A DNA stretch of 64,000 bases. Source: Anopheles merus. Taxonomy: Eukaryota > Arthropoda > Insecta > Diptera > Culicidae. Below the pieces are notes generated by a model, which ran no database searches, was not told where the DNA came from, and saw nothing but the letters and a program-made list of their open reading frames with translations. This document shows positions 13,356-24,889 of this stretch, piece by piece. The DNA lies in the NCBI RefSeq assembly GCF_017562075.2, contig NC_054085.1, positions 11,988,722 through 12,052,721 on the forward strand, in the 5' to 3' direction. Numbering within the stretch: position 1 is the first letter of the stretch; each line of letters begins with the position of its first letter. A program made the translations under genes and the position numbers.

Positions 13356-15915
13356 AATTTTCATTATGCATTGATTTGGTGATTTTGATGAAACCATAGT
13401 AAATATGTGTCATTTCGATTAATTATTATTATGTGTAGTGTGAAAAATGTTGAAGATTGTTTTATATATTTTGACTACTTGTTGCTGTTGTTGTTGTTGC
13501 TGCTGCAAAATATACTTTTACTTTCGCTGTAACTGGCATGTACATCCTAGAGTAGTTGAAATGATTTTTCTTCTGGCATTTAACAAGAAATAAAGTTTCT
13601 GGAACAATGTTTCGAAGAACTTCATTTGTTAAGACAAGTTCAGAGTACATAAAGAGTAGCAGTTTACACAATCAAACAGATACAAAAGGGCTGTGAATTT
13701 CAGTCATCCACATTCTACTCTACGCATTCATATTTCTCTCCATTTTTTGACATTTTCCAAAGTCTCCATAGCTGTCAAAACTTGCCAACTCTATGTAAGC
13801 AATAGTTTACAGTTATCAAATGTTAAATAGCTGGTTTATAAAGCTGAGTTTGATTTATTTTGCGAATCTGAGTTTTGCAGATTTGAGGTTTGCCTTTCCT
13901 GTGATTACCGAACAATGAAGAAGCAATGGCAAGTTATATCTTAGAATCGTTCTTTATTGTTCAACTATGAAACCTACATAAAAGCACTCTAGTAAGCACG
14001 AATTTCTTCAATAAACGATACAGTGTTATTGTAAAAAATACTGAAATATTCATCACACGAAAGACTGGATTACTCAGAGCTTCCAGCTACTTCCAAACAA
14101 TGTTTTCTGGTATACTTTCCAGGAAGGAACCACATTTCAAATACAAGCTTCTTTGTTGGCAATATAGATCTTCGTGTGATCGTTAGGGATAAGTTAGGGC
14201 AAAATGTTTTATTTCATTTTATTTGAATTGTAATCATTTTTCATCTTCTTTGTGTTCACATAACCGCTACCGTGGTGTATTCACATAATCACCAATACTT
14301 TTAAAGCATTTTTTACGTTTAAGATGTAACGCTCAAGACATACTGCTGTTGATGGTATTTAAAAGCCTCCAAATCATACATTAAACCGTTTTTTCTAATA
14401 TATTTCATACTCAAATCAACCCTTATATCAGGTTTTACCCTTCCATCGCAACAGCTCGCAGTGGACAGGACTTTTAATAGAGGTAACTTCACACGCTTAA
14501 ATCATTCTCAGATGTAAATTAATGATTTATGTACGTAACGTATGGTCTGTTTCATCAATCTTGCTTCTGCAACTGTTGACCAGAGTGAAAAGGTCACGCA
14601 ATCCTAGATAAGTGATCCTTTTTCCTGTATTGTGAACACTTATTTTCTGAATGCATGCACACACAAAAAACCTGTCCTGAAACACTCAAAACCATTAACA
14701 ATTCCCATAGTGTGTCAACGGTGGTGTGAAAATTCTTACCACAATGCTCCACCACAACGCAACGTGCTTAAAATGGAAGTGTCGCAACTGTCAACTGTTT
14801 CAGGGAGAAACGGAAATCATTTCATTTCATTCCATAGAATGCCGGGTCCTGTGGCTTCTGGTGGACTTTTTTTTTTTAATTAATTACTAAGAAAGAATTC
14901 CATTTTCCCAAGGCATCATTTCCATCCTCGGCTCGGGGCGGCAGCACCTTTATGGTGTATGGTAAGGCAGTACAGTACGGCCAAATATCGAAGCAAAAAG
15001 TCAACCAAGCCAAGCAATTCGGTTGACATTTTGCGCTCCAGCAGCGCCGATGAAAGCGCCGCGCTCCGAAAAAAGCCATCCAACTGCCTGTTTGAAGTGG
15101 TGTATGAATAATTAATTAATTAAAAACATCAAGTTTTGGGTTTGGGTCTGTGTGTCTGTGTGTTTCAGTGAGCGAGAGGCACGCGTGCTTGCTTCAAGAG
15201 GAGGGAGGGGTTTCCATTCGGTTTAGCAGCCGTCGCTGGCCGCTAGGTTTTGATGGGTGGAAAAACTCGACATCATTACAGCATAATAACCGTTGTTTGT
15301 GGTTTTGATTTGCTGTAATTGTTTTTGGGCCTTTTTTCCCTCTCTTTTTTTTGTGTTTTAGGGAGTTTTAATGCCAAAGACGGCCAGTGGAAAAATGGTT
15401 CACCATTGGTAAGGAAAACTTTAAGCAAAGTGTCAAGGAGCGGTGTAAATGTCAAACTCGTGTTTTGGTTTTTGTAGACTTGGCAAAGAAAAAAGTTACA
15501 ATAGAAACATTTTAAGGGAAATTTAAACAAATTTAAGATACAACTGTGCAGCGAAATCATTTTTGATCTCATTTTCTACAATAGCTTTCTTCATTTAGTG
15601 CTTTTTATTTGTAAAGGAACTATTCACTAGAACAGTCACTCGCTACCAAGCATAATCAAAAGACGAGAGAAATAAAAAATAAAAAGAAAAACACAATACA
15701 ATACTGTACAATGTTTGCTGTAAAGATAAAATGCTTTTCTGTTTCGCAAACAGTACGCAACATAATGCAAACCATAGAAGCAAACGTCTGGGAAAGAAAT
15801 GGGATTTTTTTGCGCGCGTGTGTGTGTGTGTGCGCTCTATTTTGTAGACAGAAAATCGAAAAAGTTTCATTCGCAATTGTACAGTAGTTGAGTGCTCGGG
15901 CTGATAATAGGCAAC

Positions 15916-15940
15916 AAAAAAAAAAAAAAAAAAAAAAAAA
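15916..15940. repeat. Poly-A tract (25 bases)
   Basis: This is an uninterrupted run of A. It may be a retroposon tail, but no retroposon body is recognisable upstream, so it is listed only as a homopolymer. Confidence 0.9.
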
Positions 15941-16808
15941 CCGGCACACATACACATTCTCCCTGCGAAAACTCCCCCCTCTGGCGCTGAAGTGGTGGAG
16001 CTGGCTGATGGAAAATGGATGAAAAAGTGTAGCCAAAGCGTTGCTCCTCCAAAGAGCATTCTTCTCGGAGTCTTTCTTTTTTTTTGCACTACCAGCATGC
16101 CCGCTAGGTGGTGGGCGGGAATGTTGCTTCTCACTTTCTTTTTTTTTTCAGCTGCTCTGCTTTTTGTTGAACTGAAGAAGCAACACAAACAAGGCACGGA
16201 GCAGCTTCCCCGAGTCTCCTGGCGGTGCGGGTGGAAGGTGTGTGGAATGTAGTGAGGGGCAGGGAGGGGGGTACAAGCAACATAAAGCCCATCATTTTAT
16301 CGTTTTCATTCGGTGAAGTAGAATGAAAGTGCTCATATTGCTCCATTTGAATGGGCGCCTTTCTTTCGCCTTTGACGGGGTCTGTCTATGGCGGATGGTG
16401 TGTTTGTGTGTCGGTTGGAATGTCGCGTCGGCAGGGATAAGGATGGAAAGGACTTGGCTGAAAGTGATGGTAGCGGCTTTTAAATACAATGTATTTTTTT
16501 TTGTATTAAGTTTAAAATTTTTACTAAAAGAGCAACAAAAATAACAAAATTCCTCCGAAAATCCACTAAAAGAATTTTCCTCATTTTTTATTATCAATTT
16601 TCCAAACACTCTTAAATTGTTTGTATTGTTTTTTTGACTTCAAAATAGCGAATAATATGTTAAAAATTTACTCAGATATTATTCCATATCATTGGGAGCT
16701 TCTGTAAATAACGTGACTTTGAACATGTACAGAAAGTATGATGAGAACAGGGTGTTTTTATCGAGTGTACTAACTATTTATGTTGCAAAATCAAATAAGG
16801 ACATTTTT

Positions 16809-17225
16809 CAGATGTCTGATGATTCATGAATCTGAATGAATCTTTAAAATGATTCAATGAATCTGAATCTCGGATGCAAAGATTCATCAATATCGAAAGA
16901 CTCTTGAATCTCGAAAGATTAATGAACTTCAAAACCTTGAACCCACGACGGGCATGTTGCTAGGTGGGATCGTGCAAATACAATATTTGGAAAATCATAC
17001 CTCTCTAAAGATGCATGACGCTCTCGAGATATATAAATTTAAATGAATTTATGAATATTTTAGGTTTATGAATCTTTGAAGATTCATTTATCTTTTGCGA
17101 TTCATAATTCCTTGAAGATTCGTGATTTTTTAGAGATTCATGAATCTTTAAAGAGTCTATTCGAGATTCGATTGAACTCATCACTACTGATTCATATGAA
17201 TGAATCTCAACGAAGGATTCATAAA
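16809..17225. repeat. GATTCA/TGAATC palindromic repeat array
   Basis: The words GATTCA, TGAATC and AAAGATTCATGAATC-like palindromes recur every 10-25 bases in two clusters (about 16820-16920 and 17060-17225). A TTGAACCC-type repeat fragment lies between them. Read on the minus strand this gives a false peptide with repeated HES/NES tripeptides. The sequence is self-complementary at many places and could form hairpins. It resembles degenerate interspersed satellite-like DNA of mosquitoes, but the exact family is not identified. Confidence 0.6.
16933..16975 (-). repeat. Fragment of dispersed repeat with B-box-like word
   Basis: The sequence contains ACCCACGACGGGCATGTTGC, a word I associate with the 3' part of the TTC-leader repeat family of Anopheles (memory). 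Its reverse complement carries GGTTCAAGG, close to a tRNA B box. It is embedded in the GATTCA array and is too short to define ends. Confidence 0.35.
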
Positions 17226-18839
17226 ACCCAACACTAGTGCAATGCTCTCTGTGGCGTTTAAAACCAGATTCTAATATATTAATATGCATAATATAAGAAT
17301 AATTTATCAATCGTTCTAGCAGACTGTGTCCATGTGAGATTTAAAATACGAAAATATTGTACGGCTTGATTGTACCGAGTCGTCGAGTGATGAAGAAACG
17401 TATAAAAAAGGAAAGGAATAATGTCAATAACCTGTATCAATTATAACCAACACTTAATTGCGGTACATATTGACTGTAAATTATAATAACTATGTTCCTT
17501 TAAATAAGCATGATTTTTTTTCGTACTCGAATAAATTCTGTTAAATAAACGTGTTTGTTTGCCGGAGCTCAGAAGGACCAGCGTAACACGTTTATTTGTG
17601 TTTGAAATATATCTGATAGAAGAAAAAAATATTCAATGAAGTTAAAATACTGCTTTCAAACACCAATTAAAAATATTTTCAGGCAATTTAATAATTCATT
17701 TCATTTTTTTTTTTGCAATGGTTTGATTGCTCTTAGTTTTAGGCGTCGATTCATTTAACCTCCTTCCAAGAAAATTATCTTCCAGCTAATTCGTCCTGTT
17801 TCTAGAATCCTCAAACATACTTCTTCTACATCAACCACCACTATTCCCCCTTTTCAACCAAACACAAACGCGCGCGCGCGCTCACTCACAACAGAATGTC
17901 ATTTGCATAGCAATATTTTTCCGTTTTATTGTTCGCTTTTTTGTGTAATTATTACGCTCTGCTATCCTAAACCTGAAGAGAAAACGGTTTCCCTATTTTC
18001 TGCCTCCATTCGCACACAGCCGCGTCCTTACCACAATTAACAACGTTCAATTCATTTGCATATGAAACCGAAATTGTTCCGATATTGAGCTCTCCGGCGC
18101 TTTTAAATGCGTTCTTTCTTTCTCTCTTTTCTCTAGCGTCATGTGTGCGTGTGTTGTGTATGTTTGACGATTTTATTGTCACTTTTGTTGTCGCGCCGAT
18201 GTGTGTACTGCTGCGCGCTGTACGGTTGGGAAAGTCAACCCTTCGAGTGCATCAATAATGGGGAAAGCTTGTTCAAAACCCGTCCAAAGAATGGCACGTT
18301 GTGTTGTGCCCGGCACGTGGTAAACACGTCAGCGCGAACGGTGGGTTTGCCGTGTTGCATCGTCCTTGATCAGGGGGATTTAGTAGCAAATTGGAAAAAT
18401 TTGTCAACATTTACAAAACGCGACCATTGGCAGTACAAAAAAGGCCAATCAGTCTAATAAGCCTAAAGGGTTTTAAGTGGTTTTAGGAAAAAGGTCCTTA
18501 AGAATGATAAAACATGCTTCTGTTGTGCAACAGCAAGTTGAACATTGAATTGAATTTAGGTTAAAATGTAACCAGTCTCTCCCTATTTGCCCGAGCACAA
18601 ACGAGTGCATACACAATGTCATGCATACCATTATTGATTTGCCACCATTGAAACTAGGTGCCTGGAGCGCTGTGTCATCTGCACTTTTGCCAAACAAATA
18701 CGTAAAAAACATCCTCTCCACACACACACACAAGCTCCAATATTTCCTTTTCGAAACCTTCAAAAAATGGTGCACAAATGTGTGTAAAGTAATCCTTTAA
18801 TTCCGGCTGACATTGCTCCAACCCGGTCTCCGACGGTTC

Positions 18840-20140
18840 GATTTAAATGCCATTGTCGCTGAACTTCGATTTGCCTTCGCCGCACGCTCCCGACACCCGA
18901 GCGGTCCCCAACGAGCCACCTAAAACAGGCGCCCTGTTGCCACGTTTCTGCGCCAAACAGCAGCAACAGCAGCAGCAGAAGCTTTTTTCCCCGCTTTGCT
19001 GCGGCAAGACACGAGCAGCTGTACGCATGCAAGACACAGCCAGACAGTTGACTCGCTCAGGCGCGCACACGCGATATAAGCAAGCATCGCTTCCATTGCT
19101 CGTCTCCCCACTCACTCATTCTCTCACTCTCTTAAGCGCGCTTGCAACAAAAGACAACGCCTTCTACGTTCGTTTGTCGTGCGCAGGAGGGTGGATGGAG
19201 CAGTGAAGAAGCAGCTGCTTGACACATTCCGCAGACCCAAAAGCCAATCGGAACGGCTGGAACAATGCGGGCATGAACACACGCGACAGCACATGCGCTA
19301 ACGAGGCTCGAGGACGACCTCCTCGGCGTGTGCTGGAGGATCCTTGCGCCGTGCGGAGAGTTTTGGAGGATTTTTGCCGCCCTAATGCGCACGCGCACAC
19401 GAACGCCAGCAGCTCCCCCTCACAAAACGTCGATGGCCTCTCTCACCTGTCGCCTGAGGACGCACGAAAAACCGCCGAAACAGGTTTTGAGTCGCAGTCT
19501 CAATCCTCCTCTCTTTCTCTCTCACTCGCTCTATCGTTCGGTTCTCATTTCATCTCATTCTTCTGCACCGGAACGACCAGTTCCAGCGCGCGGCTGAGTA
19601 ACGCAAAAAGCGTAACGCTCTCTCCGAGCTGCTTTGCATGCCGTATCGACGGTTTGCAATGGGTCGTGGCGTCGCTTCGGGCTCCATGTATATGCTTGTA
19701 TGTGTGTGTGTGTGTTTGTGGGGTTGTGGCTCCATCGGGTCGTGCATGTGTGTGTGTGTGTTTCCCGGGGGCGCACAAACCGGGTCGCAGCAAATCCTTA
19801 TCGCAGTGTGGCTACTGTACCGCTGCCGGCGACGTGTAACGACGCACGCTTGGTCAAACAAAACGCGAACTCGTCCACCCTGGGACAGGCTACACACTGC
19901 ACACATTTGTTGGGGCCACAGGGCGGTTTTGTGTGCACGTTGATCCTGGCTTGTGTGCTCTATTCTTTTTGTTTAGTGGCGGTGGGAAAGCGCCGGGGTC
20001 GGGCAGAGCATTACACCAGGCCCGAAAAAGCCGTCGGGTTGCCCGGATGGGTGACAAATCGATTGATTCCGCGATTGACGATGGGACCCCTAACGTGTTG
20101 GGGGGAGAGGATAGTCCCAAGCGAATAAACAATAGTGTGT
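18840..20140 (+). promoter_or_regulatory. GC-rich block, candidate promoter or enhancer region
   Basis: Composition rises sharply here compared with the AT-rich DNA on both sides, producing long overlapping open frames in several phases. None of these looks like a protein: the 206-codon frame at 19219-19839 has runs of CVCVCV-type translation from GT repeats. A TATAAG word is at 19075-19080. The block sits directly upstream of the possible first exon at 20141-20600, so a regulatory role is plausible. No specific transcription factor site is claimed. Confidence 0.3.
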
Positions 20141-20600
20141 GACTGGCGAGAAAGAGTGAGGGAGAGAGAGAGGGTGAGAATGTGAATGATAGTGGTTGTA
20201 GTAAACCGGGTTAGTGCGTACACGTTACATTGTGATTCACAATCAGCTTACGGTGGAGCAGTGCATTGGTGCGTGAACCTCACGGTTGCTGTAGCGCAAC
20301 TAATTATAAACGGATCGCATTTCGAATATGATACAATTGTGACAGCTTTGTGGTGTAAATGTGTGGCAGTTTATTGTGTAAAAAACAACAGCCACCAAAC
20401 AATAGTGATGAAAGAAAGCCAGCGCTTACAAAAGAAAAAGAGTTATTAAGTGATTATTAAGGTGATAGAGGTGACAATCGATGATAAGAGTTCTCTAAAT
20501 TTCCCAACAAAAGGAGTGGTGTGTGTTAGTGTTAATTTAAAGAGGAAATTTCATACACGTTTTTCTCTCATTCTTTAAATTTGCCATCAAAGCTGCAAGT
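20141..20600 (+). other. Possible untranslated first exon of the Sox gene
   Basis: The segment starts with a GA-rich tract (GAGAAAGAGTGAGGGAGAG near 20150), a composition typical of GAGA-factor promoters. It then has the A-, G- and T-rich, stop-filled texture of insect 5' UTRs. It ends at CTGCAAGT followed by GTGAGTATG, a close match to the splice-donor consensus, with GT at 20601. A TATAAA word lies at 20305-20310. No start codon here opens a credible frame. The next confident exon on this strand is the Sox exon at 39973. Assignment to that gene is inference; it could equally be an unrelated non-coding transcript or no exon at all. Confidence 0.25.
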
Positions 20601-22822
20601 GTGAGTATGATGTATGGAACATTTTTGTGTCTTCTCAATAAACATAAGGTTGTACTTGTAACGCTTTTTAAGCAGGTTGTGTACTAATTGCGAATCAAAC
20701 TTCATGCATATCCTGAAGAGTGATCCGGCTCGCTGTTGTAGCAATTCTTAAATGCAAGGCAAACACATCGATTTGCTGCCCATAAACACATCTAACACAG
20801 TTGACAACAGCGATGACAAAACATGCTTTTTTGCACATCCAAATAACATTACAAAACATAATCGATTTGTTGGTGCAGTGTATTAATAACGGGGAACTTT
20901 ATATTGGAGCAAACAAAATTGAACAAACATCGCTGTATTGATGCTTTTTTTATAGATCGTTAATGTCGTGGTGCTAATTTGATGTTACCATCCGTTCAAT
21001 GGAAGGTGTTTATGTACACTAAAATTATCATCTGTGCTGTCGGGCTACGAAAATAAAATAGAATGCATGTGACGATCAAGCTAGTGAATAAACAGTACTC
21101 AACGAATAACCAAAATGAAATAACAATTTATTGTGGAAGCTCTAAACCCCACTAAACCAATTACGCTATGTGCTTTACTTTCCCCGCTTTGGTTTGTTGT
21201 TCCATCATATGGGGCCAGAGTCATTAGATGTGCTCAAACCTAAGATAATAAAAGGCATCTTCAGCAACACACAAGAGCAATGCATTCCAGTAATCGAATC
21301 TTCCTCACGAAGCTTCAAAAGCTTCACACAATGACAACTTCAAGTAGTGCTAGATCGTGCTCTGTAGGTGTTTGTTTTTTCACTACTCCCTCCCGCGCCT
21401 AGACTGCACTAATTTTCAAATACAAAAGTGCTGTCTTAATTTCCATCTCATCCAGCACCGACATGACGCACAAAGCCTACAAAAGCCTCCCCCGGTTTGG
21501 CTGCACGATGATAATGATTAAGAGATAGCCGAAACCAGAGCTCATCACCGAGTCGGAGTTAGTCATCTCCGGCTGGGAAGGTTTTGCTGTGAAGCAATCT
21601 CCGTTAAAAAGCAATATCTTCTCGTGCAAGCCGACTGAGTGTTTGTTCAACATTTCAAATCAACAAGCAATACGGCACACCACGGCGACGGCGCTTGTTT
21701 GACCGTGGCTTGATGATAGGCTTTTGATTCCATTTTCAACCGAATGACACTGAAGTGTTGATGAAGTTGATCCGTCCGATTCGATGTCGTCGTCGTCGTC
21801 GTGATGAAATGCTGTGTTCCCACTCCCCTTCCTTTCCACGTCGCAAAACCGTCGATATTGACGCCCGTACGTGCGCGCGTGCCCTTGCCGTCCGTCTTGC
21901 GCGGCCTAGCCGAGAAAGCGGTGAGACTGTCTAAATTTAAGATCTTACGCCGCTGTATGCGCCGCTGAATGGCAACAAAGCAGATGATGAGACTCGAGTC
22001 GAGTCAAAATGTGAACCACACAAATGCTGATGAAAGAAAAATAAACATCTTGACGGTTTGCACGGTTTGATGGTTTCGGTGCGGGGTGGTGCGGTGCGTG
22101 ATTGCATCTTATCTGTGCGGTGGGTGCTTGGCAGACGGAAATTTGTACGAGGAAAGTAAAGGGGTTGAAAAGCTCTTTTTTCTATATCTTTAATTAAATT
22201 TTAACCTTCTTTTGAGTACTATTTTTTTTACAGTAAGGGAAAATTCGAGACAAAGTTGTATATTTCCAACAAAACGTTGATTGGGAAACAAACTCTAAGT
22301 TATCTCAGAATAAGGACTCTATATTAAGTGAAGTTCTACTTAAGGTAGTTTCATAATAGTTTTCATAAGAGTTTACAAATATGAAATATTAATATGACAT
22401 TTAATTTCGAAAGATAATTGATTAGTAGGTAATTTTAAGTCGTGACGTGCTTACTGAAAATGCATGTAGATAATTGTCTGAAAAATACGCAAATTATTAT
22501 GTTTTAAGGACCAATTCCGGAACCTTCAAAGTTAAATTGAATATGTATTTTTAAAATGGGTAAAACCTGAGGATAAGGACTAAATAACATGATTTAAGCA
22601 GATACAATAAGTGTACTACGAACATGATCTAACTATTAAGGAGGCATATTTTTGAATGCATTTTTACAAAGCATAGAATATTATGTTAACAACCTTAACT
22701 ACTTCCAAAATGTCTAGCTTACTGTGGAAATAGCTTGCAAAAAAGAATGTTAGATTTTAGAACTGCGCTTCATTTTTGACTTAAAGTGACAAAGGATGTC
22801 AATACGCTCAAAGCCTTTATAA

Positions 22823-22843
22823 AAACAAATAAATAAATAAATA
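22823..22843 (+). repeat. (AAAT)n tail, possible LINE 3' end
   Basis: The words CAAAGCCTTTATAAAAAC run into AAATAAATAAATAAAT. A short tetranucleotide tail like this is typical of the 3' end of Jockey-type non-LTR retrotransposons. No reverse-transcriptase sequence is readable upstream, so if it is a LINE the copy is a very short 3' fragment. Confidence 0.35.
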
Positions 22844-24849
22844 GGTTAATAAAAATCAAACGAGTTTTTTACAAAATTGTGGGAAGAAATCCAGTTAGAA
22901 ATCCATATAGATAGACCACAAATATGGATCCAAATACCTGTCACAACCAATGGTTGGGGTATCAAAAATGCGAGAAAATTATTGCCATACACTTCTCACC
23001 ACAATCTATCCACATTGTACAATAACACAAGCAAAGGACCTTGCCACTTACCAACAATGCAGCTCTGCAGAGATTTTCCCATTGCGAGCGGAAAATGTTT
23101 CCGGCTCAAAAACCCAACCAGACAGAGCGACGCATTATTGCAGCGCAAATAGCCGACGGCAAAATCAAAAACCTTCACCATGCGCCTCGAACAAAACGTC
23201 CGCTGCTCACACTTGGTACGCAAGGAGAGCACACACACCCTCCCATAAAGCCAACCGTGTGCCAGCTAACAACGTGTGCCTATACGCCCGGGAGGGAATT
23301 GTTGGTTTTTTTTCTTCCTTCGAGCAGCGAGCAAATTATTTAATCGGATCCGTATGCTTTCGACAACAGGAGTGGCTCGAAAAACAGTGAAGGGTGTCCC
23401 ATGGCAGAGACCAAAACACAGGAGGGGGAACAGATTAGGGAAGTGAGCATAATAAATATGTTAAACATTTGAGTCGCATTAGCAAATGTGAGCGTGGTGC
23501 TGCTGCCTCCTCCGCTGCTGGTGCTGTCCATATAAGTTGTTCACACTCTCGAAGGAACTGCTCCTCGCTTTGAGGCGACCTTCCCAGTTTTTGGGCAAGC
23601 ACACCGCGTCGGCTTCATTACAGTCATTCGGGCATTTTACAACCTCCAAAAAACGGAACTTGCGTGCAGCGTGGAGTTTTGTGCGGATTAACCCTCAACC
23701 CTGTCTGGCTGGTCGACGACGGGGAGCATCAGCGTGAGGAGCGAATTTCCTTAGAAACAAACACATTTTTGTTCCTTTCTTTGCGTGCAACGGGCGGACA
23801 CAGCATTGTGCTGTGTGTTGCAAGTGGGCCACGTGTCGTAATAACCAACGCCGAAGAACCGAAACCACTTTGCCGCTGAAAAGTTGGTCAAAAACGTGTG
23901 CGCCCAAGAATGAGGTCGGACACCACTCCCAAAGATGGCGGCGGATCGATTGTGTAAGGCGCGACAGTATTATTCAATTAGAGTGCGCGTTCCTCTAATT
24001 TACCTGGCGTTTTCCCTTTTCTGTTTCCGACGAGTACGGCAGTAAAGGTGAAGGAAACCCTTTTTTTTCGCGGTGAATGAAAGTGAAACTCAATCCCATT
24101 TCGGGGAGGTCAGTCAGGGTGTCCTTTTCTTCCGGGGTTTGGGTGCTGGAGCTCCCGCTTCTCATTCACTATCGCTCGTTCTTTCTCTTTCTCTCCAGGG
24201 ATACAAGAGCGGTAGAACAAAAGCATAAAAATATCTTTCTGGCAAATAAAACCTGCACTTTGGCAACGGTTGTAAATAATGGAAGCCCTTTTGCGGCGAA
24301 GAAAAATGCTCTCAACAGTGCGTAACGTTACAACCTTTTTCTGTTCTGAAGCCACACTGTTTGAAAAGTTTTCGCCACAATTACAACAATGAATCAATCA
24401 CTGGGAAACGGCACCTCGTTTATGTATCGCGTTCGGTAATGATGGACAAACAGGCACGTGCTTTTTAAAACAAAACGTAGCAAAAAAAATCATTCATTAC
24501 TAAAGTTGTGCCTTTCCGCTGTAAATGGCATAACCTTAAATGTCCGACGTAGTTCTGACTTACTTTTGGTTGTCAATTTTCAATTAGAGATATTTGAATG
24601 ATACAAATTTGAGAGCTTTTTCGTCTTTCTTGACAAAAAAAAATCCCTCAGTATTTTGTTATTTTTAGAAACCTTACCAGTTTTAAATTCAAATACTAGT
24701 GTGCGAGCAATCATTAAAGGAATTAGAGATCGCAACCGTTTTAACATAAGAATTTTGATAATTTCGCTTGAAATAATACAATTGACACTTTGACAGCTGT
24801 AATTTATCCAATTGAAGATTTCAAAGATTTGCAGTGCAGTCTGTTCACG

Positions 24850-24889
24850 AGTTACGCGGTTTCTGCGTTCCCGACGAATCCGCGTAACT
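24850..24889. repeat. Short inverted repeat, AGTTACGCGG / CCGCGTAACT
   Basis: Two perfect 10-base arms are separated by 20 bases, followed by a further CCGCGTAAG copy. The CCGCGTAAC word recurs in mosquito interspersed repeats (memory). The limits of any larger element are not visible. Confidence 0.45.

Larger units (their letters stand above)
13356..18839. other. Non-coding block with homopolymers and repeat array
   Basis: No gene is recognised. Contents are a 25-base A run (15916-15940), several T runs of 9 or more, short GT tracts and the GATTCA array at 16809-17225. The 184-codon minus frame at 15643-16197 reads through poly-A, GT and AAAAAG tracts and is not credible as protein. The remainder is AT-rich and featureless to my reading. 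Confidence 0.55.

Noticed and set aside
15643..16197. Minus-strand 184-codon frame
   Set aside because: Most of its length is poly-F, poly-K and HTHTHT from homopolymers and GT repeats.
19219..19839. Plus-strand 206-codon frame in the GC-rich block
   Set aside because: The start is an ATG, but the translation contains long Ser runs and CVCVCV from GT repeats, and frames on both strands are equally open because stops are rare in GC-rich DNA.
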